Of a stretch of DNA of 64,000 nt, positions 34,153 to 43,337 are shown piece after piece. The notes beneath the pieces are model-generated. The model made no database searches, was not told the DNA's origin, and was given only the letters and a program-made list of their open reading frames with translations. Made by a program: the position numbers and the translations under genes. Source of the stretch: Rhodospirillales bacterium (lineage in GTDB: Bacteria; Pseudomonadota; Alphaproteobacteria; Rhodospirillales; JAPHRK01); the NCBI GenBank assembly GCA_026196105.1, contig JAPHRK010000024.1, positions 124,001-188,000 on the forward strand, in the 5' to 3' direction. Each line of letters starts with the position of its first letter. Within the stretch, counting starts at the first letter, position 1.

Positions 34153-35052
34153 ATGAAGGTATTGGTAACAGGCGGTGCAGGTTTTTTGGGGAGCCATGTG
34201 GCTGATGCGCTGAGTGAAGCGGGGCATGAAGTCACCATTTTTGATTTAGTTGACTCTCCCTACCGACGACCCTACCAAAAAATGGTTACAGCTGATGTGA
34301 CGAAGCTAGAGGATACCATTCGTGCCGTTGCTGGGTGTGATGCTGTTTATCATTTGGCGGCGATTGCCGATATTAACGACGCGATAAACCGCCCCGTAGA
34401 TACAATGACGGTGAACTTGATGGGGACGGTCAATATGTTGGAAGCTGCACGAATCAATAAAGTTAAGCGCTTTGTTTTTTCGAGCTCCATCTACGTATAC
34501 TCGGACCAGGGATCTTTCTATAAAACAGCGAAACAAGCTTGTGAGCACCTAATCCAAGATTATCAAGATCGGTTTGGCCTGGACTACACCATTTTACGTT
34601 ATGGCTCTCTGTACGGGCCCCGGGCGGACAATTCCAACGCGGTTCAGAAAATGATAAAATCAGCTTTGGAAAAGAAAGTAATTTCCTATGCAGGTTCCGG
34701 GCGTGAAGTACGAGAATACATCCATATCAGGGATGCTGCTTTGTTGAGTGCCGATGCTATTGAGGAACGGTTTATCAATTCGATTTTGCATTTAACTGGG
34801 CAGGAGCGAATGAAGACAGGTGAAATGATTGAGATGATTCGAGAAATTCTCAACAATGATGTGGATATTTCACTGAATACAGAATCAATAGCGGGTCACT
34901 ATATGCAGACGCCATATAATTATACACCACGTCTGGGCCGCAAAATGACCCGAGAAACCTATATTGATATAGGCTTGGGTTTGCTGGATCTAATCCAATT
35001 TTTGGACAGAGAAAATCGGGAAACAGATATTCCCGTTCCTAATAAAAAATAA
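34153..35052 (+). CDS. NAD-dependent epimerase/dehydratase
   Basis: A 299-residue extended SDR. VTGGAGFLGSHVAD at the N-terminus binds NAD, FVFSSSIYVYSD supplies the Ser, and YKTAKQACE supplies the Tyr-x-x-x-Lys pair. Sugar nucleotides are the usual substrates (epimerases, 4,6-dehydratases). It starts 24 bases after the dehydrogenase gene. The substrate is not evident. It is not closely similar to the epimerase at 58238. Confidence 0.86.
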   Translation: MKVLVTGGAGFLGSHVADALSEAGHEVTIFDLVDSPYRRPYQKMVTADVTKLEDTIRAVAGCDAVYHLAAIADINDAINRPVDTMTVNLMGTVNMLEAARINKVKRFVFSSSIYVYSDQGSFYKTAKQACEHLIQDYQDRFGLDYTILRYGSLYGPRADNSNAVQKMIKSALEKKVISYAGSGREVREYIHIRDAALLSADAIEERFINSILHLTGQERMKTGEMIEMIREILNNDVDISLNTESIAGHYMQTPYNYTPRLGRKMTRETYIDIGLGLLDLIQFLDRENRETDIPVPNKK

Positions 35053-35123
35053 CGTGATCAAACACGCTTATCGTGACATAAAATCTAAATTCGGGTGGGT
35101 TTGTTTGGTTCTGGAGGGGCAAT

Positions 35124-35891
35124 ATGGATCGGCGAAAATCAATAGCGAATATCCGTGACACCTTAAAGAAAGGTGGCACCTCTATCGGTAGTTGGATGCA
35201 AATCCCTCACGCCTCCATTGCGGAGATTATGGGGCAGTCGGGCTATGATTGGGTTGCCATTGATATGGAGCATGGGGCGATTGGGGAAAACCAGTTGCCA
35301 GATATCTTCCGCGCTCTTGAACTCGGCGGAACCTTACCTTTGGTGCGATTGGCTGACGGCAAACCAAAAGAGTGCAAACAGGCACTGGATGCTGGAGCAG
35401 GGGGCGTCATTGTTCCCATGGTCGAGAGTGCTGAGCAACTGGCAAATGTTCATAGGGCTATTTGTTGGCCGCCAGCAGGCGACCGTGGCGTTGGGTTTTC
35501 TCGTGCCAACCTTTTTGGAAAACATTTTGATGCCTATGCCGAAGAGGCTCAATCTCCACTTCTTGTGGCAATGATTGAACACACCCGAGCAGTTGATAAT
35601 ATTGACTCTATACTTGAGGTGAAAGGTCTCGATGCCATTTTGATTGGGCCTTATGATTTGTCCGCGTCACTTGGTTTGGTGGGGCAGTTTTCTCACCTAG
35701 ATTTTGTAATGACCATGCAGAAGGTGAGAGACTGTTGCGCCAGCCACAAAATCCCTTGCGGTGTTCACGTTGTAGAACCTTCTCTTAGTGAGCTTAAAGA
35801 CAGAGTTGATAGTGGATATCAGTTTTTGGCCTATTCTCTTGATTCCGTCATCTTAAGTAAGGGGGCAAACTTTGACCGTGCTAAATTATAG
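35124..35891 (+). CDS. HpcH/HpaI family aldolase
   Basis: A 255-residue class II pyruvate aldolase of the HpcH/HpaI family. GSWMQIPHASIAEI, WVAIDMEHGAI with the catalytic His, GVIVPMVESAEQ with the metal-binding Glu, RGVGFSRA and LIGPYDLSASLG with the Asp are all present. Such enzymes join pyruvate to an aldehyde to give a 2-keto-3-deoxy sugar acid, or the reverse. A strong GGAGGGG precedes the ATG. Just downstream are a KdsB-like CMP-sugar synthetase and a HAD phosphatase, so the aldolase may build a 3-deoxy-ulosonic acid in place of a KdsA-type synthase. Confidence 0.9.
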   Translation: MDRRKSIANIRDTLKKGGTSIGSWMQIPHASIAEIMGQSGYDWVAIDMEHGAIGENQLPDIFRALELGGTLPLVRLADGKPKECKQALDAGAGGVIVPMVESAEQLANVHRAICWPPAGDRGVGFSRANLFGKHFDAYAEEAQSPLLVAMIEHTRAVDNIDSILEVKGLDAILIGPYDLSASLGLVGQFSHLDFVMTMQKVRDCCASHKIPCGVHVVEPSLSELKDRVDSGYQFLAYSLDSVILSKGANFDRAKL

Positions 35892-35946
35892 GTATTCTGG
35901 TCTCCGGTTTTCACGTCTTTAACTGTCGTCTAGGAAAAAATACTAA

Positions 35947-36930
35947 ATGACCATTACCGAGGAAGAAATTCGTCCTCAACATATTTTCGATGAATATCTC
36001 CGTCTCGCCAAAGAAGATATCCAAGAGTATTTTGTCGGTGCTGTTTGCGAGGAAGTTCTCTGTCCTGCTTGTGGGGCGAAAGGTGAGCACGCTTTTCGGA
36101 AAAGTCATTTTGACTACGAGACATGCCCAGATTGCAAAACTCTTTATGTAAGCCCTCGCCCGGCAGCTGAACTTTTTTCGAAGTACTATACACAAGGGAA
36201 GGCATCGGAATATTGGGCAACGACTTTCTATAAGGAAACAGCAGAAGCGCGTCGTGAGAAGTTATGGAAGCCAAAGGCCCAACTCATTCACTCCATCCTA
36301 GAACGGTTTTCAGCGAATGATTTTTCTATCGTTGATATAGGGGGAGGTTATGGGATATTTGCGGAAGAAATTGCCAAGTTGTTGAAAAACGAGGTAACAG
36401 TTATTGAACCAGGCACTCACCTTGCCGAAGCTTGTCGCTCAAAATCGCTTAATGTAGTTGAGAAATTTTTAGAGAATGTTGTTGTCGGTGATTTACCAAA
36501 CGGTGCTAAGGCGTTTGTGAGTTTTGAGTTGTTTGAGCATCTTTATGATCCCGCTACTTTCCTGGAAAACCTCTTTGAAGTTATGGGGTCCTCGGACTTG
36601 TTCATCTTCACTACCCTCTCGGGTACAGGCATAGACATTCAGGCCCTTTGGGAAGATTCGAAATCGGTTTCTCCTCCTCATCATCTGAATTTTTTAAACC
36701 CACATTCGGCAGAACTTTTGTTGCAGCGTCTTGGCTTCAAGGTAGTTGAAATTACAACACCAGGGAAGTTAGATATTGATATACTCTACAATAATGCGTC
36801 TCTGATAAAAGATAGATTTTGGAGCAATTTTGTAGCCATGGCTTCCGATGATATGAAGGCGCAATGGCAGGAGTTGCTTGCGTCGTCGGGCTGGAGTTCG
36901 CATATGATGATCGTTTGCCAAAAACCTTAA
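35947..36930 (+). CDS. Methyltransferase with N-terminal zinc ribbon
   Basis: A 327-residue protein. CPACGA near residue 39 and CPDCKT about 22 residues later form a zinc ribbon, and a class I SAM domain follows (IVDIGGGYGIFAEE, FVSFELFEHL). This plan resembles sugar C- and N-methyltransferases and related class I enzymes of glycan clusters. It lies between the aldolase and CMP-sugar synthetase genes, so it may methylate a sugar of this branch. The exact acceptor is unknown. Confidence 0.84.
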   Translation: MTITEEEIRPQHIFDEYLRLAKEDIQEYFVGAVCEEVLCPACGAKGEHAFRKSHFDYETCPDCKTLYVSPRPAAELFSKYYTQGKASEYWATTFYKETAEARREKLWKPKAQLIHSILERFSANDFSIVDIGGGYGIFAEEIAKLLKNEVTVIEPGTHLAEACRSKSLNVVEKFLENVVVGDLPNGAKAFVSFELFEHLYDPATFLENLFEVMGSSDLFIFTTLSGTGIDIQALWEDSKSVSPPHHLNFLNPHSAELLLQRLGFKVVEITTPGKLDIDILYNNASLIKDRFWSNFVAMASDDMKAQWQELLASSGWSSHMMIVCQKP

Positions 36931-36957
36931 ACCAGTTTGCGAAAAGGAACTTTTTCA

Positions 36958-37704
36958 ATGAAAATTCTCGCTCTAATCCCGGCTCGGATGGGCAGTAGCC
37001 GTTTCCCGGGTAAGCCGATGGCCAAGATTGCTGGCAAGCCTATGATTGGCCACGTCTACGAGCGAATTTCAAAAAATGAACTTTTAACAGATACAGCTGT
37101 TGCTACCTGTGATACGGAAATTGCTGAATATGTTGAGAGCATAGGTGGACGCGCAGTTATGACAGCGGATACCCATGAAAGAGCCTCTGACCGTTGTGCT
37201 GAGGCGTTGGGAGTGATTGAAGCTGAGGATAAAGTTGAATACGATATCGTCGTAATGGTACAGGGCGATGAACCTATGACACACCCTGATATGATTACAG
37301 AAGCTGTTCAGCCAATGATTGATGACCCTGAGTTGTTGATCGTTAATTTGCTTGGTAATATTGAGACCCAAGATGAGTTCAATGACCGTAATTGTATCAA
37401 GGTCGTTTGTGACTTGAACAGTAATGCTATTTATTTTTCTCGGGAGCCAATTCCTACCAATTGTAAAACGCCAGATATTCCGATGCACAAGCAAGTGTGC
37501 ATCATTCCTTTCCGTAGAGATTTCCTTCTTGAATATAATGAATTGGAGCCAACGCCTCTCGAGGTCGCAGAATCTGTCGATATGATGCGGGTATTAGAGC
37601 ACGGTATGAAAGTACATATGGTTCCAACCAAGCATGATACCCATGCCGTCGATACCCCAGAAGATTTAGAGCATGTTGCCAAACTAATGGCGGGTGGGCA
37701 TTAA
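36958..37704 (+). CDS. kdsB: CMP-3-deoxy-ulosonate synthetase, KdsB-like
   Basis: A 248-residue cytidylyltransferase with the KdsB signature LIPARMGSSRFPGKPM at the N-terminus and VMVQGDEPMTHPDMI for the metal site. ATG 36958 follows AAGGA with nine bases between; an earlier in-frame start at 36937 has no site. KdsB couples CTP to Kdo. In this block there is no kdsA, but an HpcH aldolase, a HAD phosphatase and a SIS isomerase, so the enzyme may activate a Kdo-like acid rather than Kdo of lipid A. A large putative transferase starts directly after its stop. Confidence 0.85.
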   Translation: MKILALIPARMGSSRFPGKPMAKIAGKPMIGHVYERISKNELLTDTAVATCDTEIAEYVESIGGRAVMTADTHERASDRCAEALGVIEAEDKVEYDIVVMVQGDEPMTHPDMITEAVQPMIDDPELLIVNLLGNIETQDEFNDRNCIKVVCDLNSNAIYFSREPIPTNCKTPDIPMHKQVCIIPFRRDFLLEYNELEPTPLEVAESVDMMRVLEHGMKVHMVPTKHDTHAVDTPEDLEHVAKLMAGGH

Positions 37705-39567
37705 GTGACGTCAGAACTCGTCGTTTGGGATAGTCACACCGATCCAGTTGTTACTGAAGGCATTTGCTATCGCTGGATGGGTTATAAAGAAGATCAGAAT
37801 ATTTTTTCTCTTCTTCTTTATATTGAAAATCATGGTGAGCGGTTACGTCGTAGATATCTTTCATGGGTTCATGATTTAGGTGAAAAGAAAGTTGCTGGGA
37901 AAAAAATAGTTGATCATCTGGAGCTTGAGGAAGGCTTTAGCTATTGGTGGATGACCAAAATTGCAGAAAAAAGCCCTTGGAAAACCTCGGCAATAATTGA
38001 TGCGATTAGGATTTTTGCCCTTGAAGAAATCATACTCGAACTAAAACCGGGCAAAATTATTTTGGTCGGTGGGGACCAAAAGCGAAACGATCTCTTTAGG
38101 GATTTCTGCTGTAACCTTGATATTGTTTTCGAATGGCGGAAAGCTACTGATCCGACGAATCAAATAGTAAAAGAAAAAGACACTATCTGGCAAAAATATC
38201 AGGCCCTCGCGGCAATCAAAAGCCTTGCGAGTCATGTTTACCGACGTTGGCCTTTAAGACTGAAAAAGAACACAAAAGCATGGATGACGGATCGTTCCTT
38301 GTTTTTGTGTTCTTTTTTTTTCCATTTAGATGAGCAAAAGGCAAATATTGGTCAATTCTACACGAACTATTGGGAAGACCTCCATCAGTTGACTAAAGAA
38401 TTGGAGTTGTCAGAAAACTGGCTGCAATTGTATTACCCTCATCATTTTGTGCCGGATGCACAGGCGGCATCTGATCTTATCGATAAGATAAATAAAAATT
38501 CTCACAGCGAATTCCACCGGTTCCTCGACAGCTACCTGACCTCTCGTATGGTCATCAAAGTGGCCCTGCGTTTTATCAAACTGAATTATCTGTCTTGGCG
38601 AGCTGATAAGTTCAAAGAAGCTTTTGTGCCACAAGGTTCAAGTTTTTCCCTTTGGCCAATCATGAAAACGGATTGGATGACTTCTATGACGGGGGTGACG
38701 GCCATTGATAACCTGCTGTGGGTAGAACTTTTTAACGCAGCATTGGCCGATCTTCCACCGCAGAAAAAAGGTGTTTTTCTATATGAAAACCAGGCCTGGG
38801 AAAAAGCCCTCATCTACTTTTGGCGAAAGCATGGGCATGGAGAACTCATTGGTGCGGCTCATTCTTCCGTGAGGTTTTGGGATGTCTGCTATCGTTCAGA
38901 TCCCAAGACGATCAAATCAAAGGGGAATAACCCCTTGCCGATTGCGGATATAACGGCTGTAAATGGTCCCGCCGTTTTAGACGATTTTTTCCAAATGGGT
39001 TTTACAGATAGGCAGGTCGTGAGTTGTGAGGCTTTGCGATATTGTCATCTATCTAAGGTTCTTCAGAACAAGAAAATTAGGGCAAAAGCGGATACGAGGA
39101 AAGTCCTTCTTCTCGGTGACTACACCTCTGCAAACACATTGTCTCTGATCAATACGGTTAAGGACGCACGAACCGGAATGCCAGCGGATGTAAGCTTCAC
39201 CCTAAAGCCTCATCCAAATTATTCGGTCGATAAAGATCAGTGTGCGGCTCTTGGAATTTCGATTGTTGGGGGGGGCATCGGCGATTTGTTAACAGATTAC
39301 GACATCGCTTTCGCTAGCAATACGACGACCGCTGCCGTGGATGCTTATCTCCACGGCTTGCCGGTTATCGTGATGAGGGATGAAGAAACTCTCAATTTTA
39401 GTCCCTTAAGAGATCGCCCGGATGTTTTATTTGTTTCTACATCTGAGGAATTTCTGACGGCGCTGAGAGATGTAGACACTACTAAGAAAGACCGCATTTC
39501 TGGAAATGATATTTATTATCTTGATAAAAACCTCCCTAGGTGGTGCCAGTTAATTGCTCTTTCGTAG
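37705..39567 (+). CDS. Large putative surface-carbohydrate transferase
   Basis: A 620-residue soluble protein starting at GTG without a gap after the kdsB-like stop. It fits the pattern of the surface carbohydrate biosynthesis group first named from Leptospira (LIC13510 type), a recognition I hold with moderate confidence. The C-terminus has VSFTLKPHPNYS followed by YDIAFASNTTTAAVDAYLHG, a GT-B-like end comparable with that of the protein at 21420. The coupling to a CMP-sugar synthetase suggests that it transfers the CMP-activated acid to a glycan. Confidence 0.62.
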   Translation: MTSELVVWDSHTDPVVTEGICYRWMGYKEDQNIFSLLLYIENHGERLRRRYLSWVHDLGEKKVAGKKIVDHLELEEGFSYWWMTKIAEKSPWKTSAIIDAIRIFALEEIILELKPGKIILVGGDQKRNDLFRDFCCNLDIVFEWRKATDPTNQIVKEKDTIWQKYQALAAIKSLASHVYRRWPLRLKKNTKAWMTDRSLFLCSFFFHLDEQKANIGQFYTNYWEDLHQLTKELELSENWLQLYYPHHFVPDAQAASDLIDKINKNSHSEFHRFLDSYLTSRMVIKVALRFIKLNYLSWRADKFKEAFVPQGSSFSLWPIMKTDWMTSMTGVTAIDNLLWVELFNAALADLPPQKKGVFLYENQAWEKALIYFWRKHGHGELIGAAHSSVRFWDVCYRSDPKTIKSKGNNPLPIADITAVNGPAVLDDFFQMGFTDRQVVSCEALRYCHLSKVLQNKKIRAKADTRKVLLLGDYTSANTLSLINTVKDARTGMPADVSFTLKPHPNYSVDKDQCAALGISIVGGGIGDLLTDYDIAFASNTTTAAVDAYLHGLPVIVMRDEETLNFSPLRDRPDVLFVSTSEEFLTALRDVDTTKKDRISGNDIYYLDKNLPRWCQLIALS

Positions 39568-39613
39568 AAAACCTATGTACTTGTTTTTTTTATTTTAGGT
39601 GGCGCAGAATTTA

Positions 39614-40291
39614 ATGTCGATAAAACTACCCAAAAGTTTACTGCCCTATAAAACGTGGGTGTTCGATTGTGATGGCGTGATTTTGGATTCCAATCGCATT
39701 AAAACCAATGCTTTTCGTACAGTTGTCTCAGACTACGGAGAGAAAGCGGCGGAGCAATTGGTCAGCTATCATGTTCAGCATGGCGGGATTTCCAGGTTCG
39801 AGAAGATGGCGTATTTTTTCGAGGAAATACTGAGACGAAAACCGGAAGCCGGAGAGGTGGAGAACGTTTTAGATAACTTTGCCAGAGCTTCTCGTGAGGG
39901 GTTGATGAGTTGTGCAGAAAGTGAGGGGCTGCGGGACCTACTTGGAGCTATTCCAGAAGATGTGCCTCGTCTCGTCGTTTCGGGAAGTGCCCAAGAGGAG
40001 CTTCGGGATGTCTTTGATAAGCGTGGCTTGTCTTCCCATTTTTCAGGTATCTATGGCAGCCCTGATAATAAAATAACAATCCTCAATAGAGAACGAGATA
40101 AAGGGGTTGTGGGCACCCCATCTCTTTATATTGGGGATTCAAAGTATGATTATGTTGCGGCAACTGAGTGTGGTTTAGACTTCGTATTTATTTACCAATG
40201 GTCTGAACTTAGAGAGTGGGAGAGCTATTTCAAAGACAAAAAAGTGCCCTGTTTTCCAACCTTGAGAACATTTTTGGAATTGTCTCAATAA
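39614..40291 (+). CDS. HAD-superfamily phosphatase
   Basis: A 225-residue HAD hydrolase of the phosphoglycolate phosphatase type. FDCDGVILDSN carries the nucleophile Asp and the DxD pair, VVSGSAQEEL gives motif II Ser, and YIGDSKYDYVAA gives motif IV. A helical cap lies between. Start is uncertain: ATG 39614 is chosen over GTG 39599. In a Kdo-like scheme it would do the KdsC step, removing phosphate from the ulosonic acid phosphate before CMP activation. Confidence 0.8.
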   Translation: MSIKLPKSLLPYKTWVFDCDGVILDSNRIKTNAFRTVVSDYGEKAAEQLVSYHVQHGGISRFEKMAYFFEEILRRKPEAGEVENVLDNFARASREGLMSCAESEGLRDLLGAIPEDVPRLVVSGSAQEELRDVFDKRGLSSHFSGIYGSPDNKITILNRERDKGVVGTPSLYIGDSKYDYVAATECGLDFVFIYQWSELREWESYFKDKKVPCFPTLRTFLELSQ

Positions 40292-40382
40292 GGTTTCCTC
40301 TATATTGAACTCCTGTTAAAAAGCACCACCTGTTCTGACGGTGTAAGCTCGAAATTATCTAGCATTTGAAAGAAGCGTAATC

Positions 40383-42389
40383 ATGCCGCTACTGATTTAC
40401 CTTGCTGATCTGTATCACGACTATCTGCCGACGCGGCAGCATGTGCCTCTTGGTATTGGCTATATTGCGGAGTATCTGCAACAGCAACTTCCCGGTAAGC
40501 TAGAGATCAAATTATTTAAATCTGCGGATAAGTTGCTCGATAGTATTGATGAGCGTCAGCCTGACGTTGTTGGCCTTTCCAACTACACCTGGAACTATGC
40601 TCTCAACCAATTTGCCGGCAAGCAAATTAAGGCACGTTCCGACCGAAATATACCTGTCATTATGGGGGGGCCAAATATTCGCCTCGACGATGAGAGTATT
40701 CTGGCATTTCTCAAAGATCATGATTTCGTCGATCGTTATGTCATGTATTCGGGTGAGCGCCCAATGGAGGAGTTTATCTCTTCAATACTTGATCTTCCTG
40801 CCGATAGGAGGGCAGGAGACGATATTCGCCGTATGGGGTTGAAGAGAAGCTACGCTGTCGTGGATGGTGAGCTTAAGGGCGGAGCAATTATCGATAATGA
40901 AAAGACCCTCGATTATATCCCATCCCCGTATCTTTCTGGTGCTTTGGATGAATTTTTAGACGACAACTTCCTTCCCATTTTGGAAACGAACCGAGGTTGC
41001 CCATTTTCGTGCACTTTTTGTGTTTGGGGAATTTCAGCTTTAAGTAAGCTCAAGCTGTTCAGCATGGAGAGGGTTAAAGCGGAACTGAACTATGTCGCTA
41101 ATTATGGTAAAACCTTCTCCGAGTTGGTTTACGCAGATGCCAATTTTGGCATTCTTAAGCGCGATGTAGAAATTTCAAAATGTATGAGAGAGCTCTACAA
41201 TACCCATAAAACATTTCAAGCCGTTCAGATATATTGGTCCAAATCAGCGCAGCCTCATATGATTGATATTGGTAAAGAGTTAGGGCATCTCACGCACACT
41301 TATGTGGCATTCCAAAGCTTTGATCCAAATGTACTGGAAGCAATTAAGCGGAAAAATATAGGTACCGAAAAGCTGGTACAGTTGATTAACGGTCTACGGG
41401 CCCATACTCACAGCACGCAGACGGATCTCCTGGTCGGCCTACCCATGGAAACGGTTGATAGTCACATCCGTTCTTTGGAAACGGCATTGAGCTACGGGAT
41501 TAATATGATCCTCGGGGGAGAGATCCGCTTACTGCCAGGTTCTGAACTTGATTCAGAGGCAGATCGACAACAATTCCAACTTAAAACAAAATACCGACTA
41601 TGCGAAGGTCAATATGGTTACTATCGAGGTGAATTGGTTTGTGAGTTTGAGGAGGTCATTCGGCAAACAAGTACTATGACTGAAGCAGATATGATTATGC
41701 TTCGGGTGCTCAGGACCCTCTTTTTTGCAAGTGTAACCATTGGCGAACACCGTCCGTTAATTAGTTTTATGGTTAAGAATAACTATTCGATTATTGATAT
41801 CTTTAAGGAATTAGCCAAACCAGACAGGGCTTATCCGGCTTTTGATCAAGCGCTGCAGTGGTGTCAGGAGCAAGCTGAGCAAGAATGGTTCTCGAGTATT
41901 GAAGATGCTCATGAGCATTTTGCTGATCCAGCGAATGCCGACGATTTGTTTAATGGTAAACCTTTCTTGAAGCTTAATTACGGTATGTTTGGGCGTTTGG
42001 TTGGTAATGCTGATGAATATAAACAGTTCAACTCTAAAATGGAGTCGGCGGTTCTCAAGGTCGTTTCCAAAGAGCATCAAGAGGTCATTGCTGACATTAT
42101 TCGTCTGTGCAAAGCCCGGAATATTATTCACCGGACCCTTGTTGAGGGGAAATCAGGTTCCGAAGAAATTCAACTTTCTGAAGCTACATGGAAGGCTTTG
42201 GAGCAGGCTGAATATGCAACAGGAAAACAGGACGATTCAAATCGATCAATTCGAGTTTTGGAAGCCAACCCAATTGTCGAAAGTTTGGTTTCTGATAAGC
42301 TGGATGATATCGGTTGCGATCCGACAATCTTGCAACTCTCTCAGCTTCTAGAACTCTTTAGAGGGCGTACCTATTTAGCTCTAAGCTGA
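40383..42389 (+). CDS. B12-binding-domain radical SAM protein
   Basis: A 668-residue protein with an N-terminal cobalamin-binding-like domain (VGLSNYTWNY, VIMGGPNIRLDD, YSGERPMEEF), then a radical SAM core with CPFSCTFC beginning near residue 206. An unusually long C-terminal region of about 250 residues follows and is not recognised. The family includes methylases and ring-rearranging enzymes. It stands between the HAD phosphatase and a SIS-domain isomerase, each with its own gap, and may act on a sugar phosphate or on the ulosonic acid. The substrate is unknown. Confidence 0.84.
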   Translation: MPLLIYLADLYHDYLPTRQHVPLGIGYIAEYLQQQLPGKLEIKLFKSADKLLDSIDERQPDVVGLSNYTWNYALNQFAGKQIKARSDRNIPVIMGGPNIRLDDESILAFLKDHDFVDRYVMYSGERPMEEFISSILDLPADRRAGDDIRRMGLKRSYAVVDGELKGGAIIDNEKTLDYIPSPYLSGALDEFLDDNFLPILETNRGCPFSCTFCVWGISALSKLKLFSMERVKAELNYVANYGKTFSELVYADANFGILKRDVEISKCMRELYNTHKTFQAVQIYWSKSAQPHMIDIGKELGHLTHTYVAFQSFDPNVLEAIKRKNIGTEKLVQLINGLRAHTHSTQTDLLVGLPMETVDSHIRSLETALSYGINMILGGEIRLLPGSELDSEADRQQFQLKTKYRLCEGQYGYYRGELVCEFEEVIRQTSTMTEADMIMLRVLRTLFFASVTIGEHRPLISFMVKNNYSIIDIFKELAKPDRAYPAFDQALQWCQEQAEQEWFSSIEDAHEHFADPANADDLFNGKPFLKLNYGMFGRLVGNADEYKQFNSKMESAVLKVVSKEHQEVIADIIRLCKARNIIHRTLVEGKSGSEEIQLSEATWKALEQAEYATGKQDDSNRSIRVLEANPIVESLVSDKLDDIGCDPTILQLSQLLELFRGRTYLALS

Positions 42390-42416
42390 TGTTTTTTCAT
42401 AACGATTTGTGAACTC

Positions 42417-42455
42417 GACTATTGTGAAAATGTATTACCTATTTTTACAATAGTC
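42417..42455 (+). other. Long perfect-but-one stem-loop
   Basis: GACTATTGTGAAAAT at 42417-42431 pairs with ATTTTTACAATAGTC at 42441-42455 in a 15-bp stem with one G-U pair and a nine-base loop. It begins 28 bases after the stop of the radical SAM gene. There is no T-run after it (TTGCC follows). It may be a bidirectional terminator, an mRNA end stabiliser or a binding site. Confidence 0.6.
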
Positions 42456-42458
42456 TTG

Positions 42459-42474
42459 CCATAAGTTTTTATGG
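42459..42474 (+). other. Second, short stem-loop in the same gap
   Basis: CCATAA and TTATGG form a perfect 6-bp inverted repeat with a four-base loop, three bases after the long stem-loop. A third, GAGAGG and CCTCTC with a seven-base loop, is at 42488-42506. Three in a row within 90 bases suggest regulated expression of the following gene. Confidence 0.4.
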
Positions 42475-42541
42475 TTGTTTCCGTTCTGAGAGGGTATAAA
42501 CCTCTCCCAATGACGATTTATCTTATCGCGAGGAGGGACGA

Positions 42542-43141
42542 GTGTCCTTTATTTCACAATATGTAGAAGAAGCCGGCGAAATTTTGAAAAAACTTGATCA
42601 TGGGCAGATCGAGAAGATGATCCAGATTTTGCTAAACACCCGTGAAAACGGCGGTCGGTTATTTATTATTGGGGTTGGTGGCAGTGCTGCCAATTGTACC
42701 CATGCTGTAAACGACTTTAGGAAGCTGGCACATATTGAAACCTATAGCCCCGTTGACAATGTGGCAGAGCTAACTGCTCGGACAAATGATGAAGGCTGGG
42801 ATACGGTTTTTTCAGAGTGGCTGAAGATTAGCAATGTAAGTGATAATGACACCATTCTTGTTTTTTCCGTAGGTGGTGGAAATGAAGAAAAGAATGTGAG
42901 TCCAAATATTGTTACTGCTCTGGAACTTTGTAAGAAGGTCGGGACAAAAATTATTGGTGTAGTGGGACGAGACGGTGGACATACAGCTAAGGTTGCAGAT
43001 GCTTGCGTTATCATTCCAACCGTAAATGAATCTACCATTACGCCTCACGCAGAGGCTTTCCAAGGCTTGGTCTGGCATTTGATTGTAGCTGATCCGCGGA
43101 TGATGAAAATTAAGAATAAGTGGGAGTCATTGTCTGTCTAA
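42542..43141 (+). CDS. SIS-domain sugar isomerase (GmhA-like)
   Basis: A 199-residue SIS protein beginning at GTG, with a strong AGGAGGGA at 42530-42538 fixing this start. FIIGVGGSAANCTHAVNDF is the phosphosugar-binding loop typical of GmhA-like isomerases; VFSVGGGNEEKNVS and IGVVGRDGG are the second SIS half. GmhA converts sedoheptulose 7-phosphate to heptose 7-phosphate; KdsD is a larger SIS relative. Here it may supply the phosphorylated aldose or ketose for the Kdo-like branch or for a heptose. Confidence 0.85.
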   Translation: MSFISQYVEEAGEILKKLDHGQIEKMIQILLNTRENGGRLFIIGVGGSAANCTHAVNDFRKLAHIETYSPVDNVAELTARTNDEGWDTVFSEWLKISNVSDNDTILVFSVGGGNEEKNVSPNIVTALELCKKVGTKIIGVVGRDGGHTAKVADACVIIPTVNESTITPHAEAFQGLVWHLIVADPRMMKIKNKWESLSV

Positions 43142-43337
43142 AGGCAGCTTCAAAGATTATTGAAGAGTTGTGCTTGAGTGAATTGCTAGGAAATGAAACT
43201 CTTGTAACTGAATAGCGTTCCAATTTGTTAGGGGCGTTATTTTGCGTTTTAAGAAGAGCACCCTAGTATGGGTTACATTACTCTTCTCTGACCTTCAAAA
43301 GTAAATGGCCTGTTTTGTTTGGAAGTAAGATTGAAGT

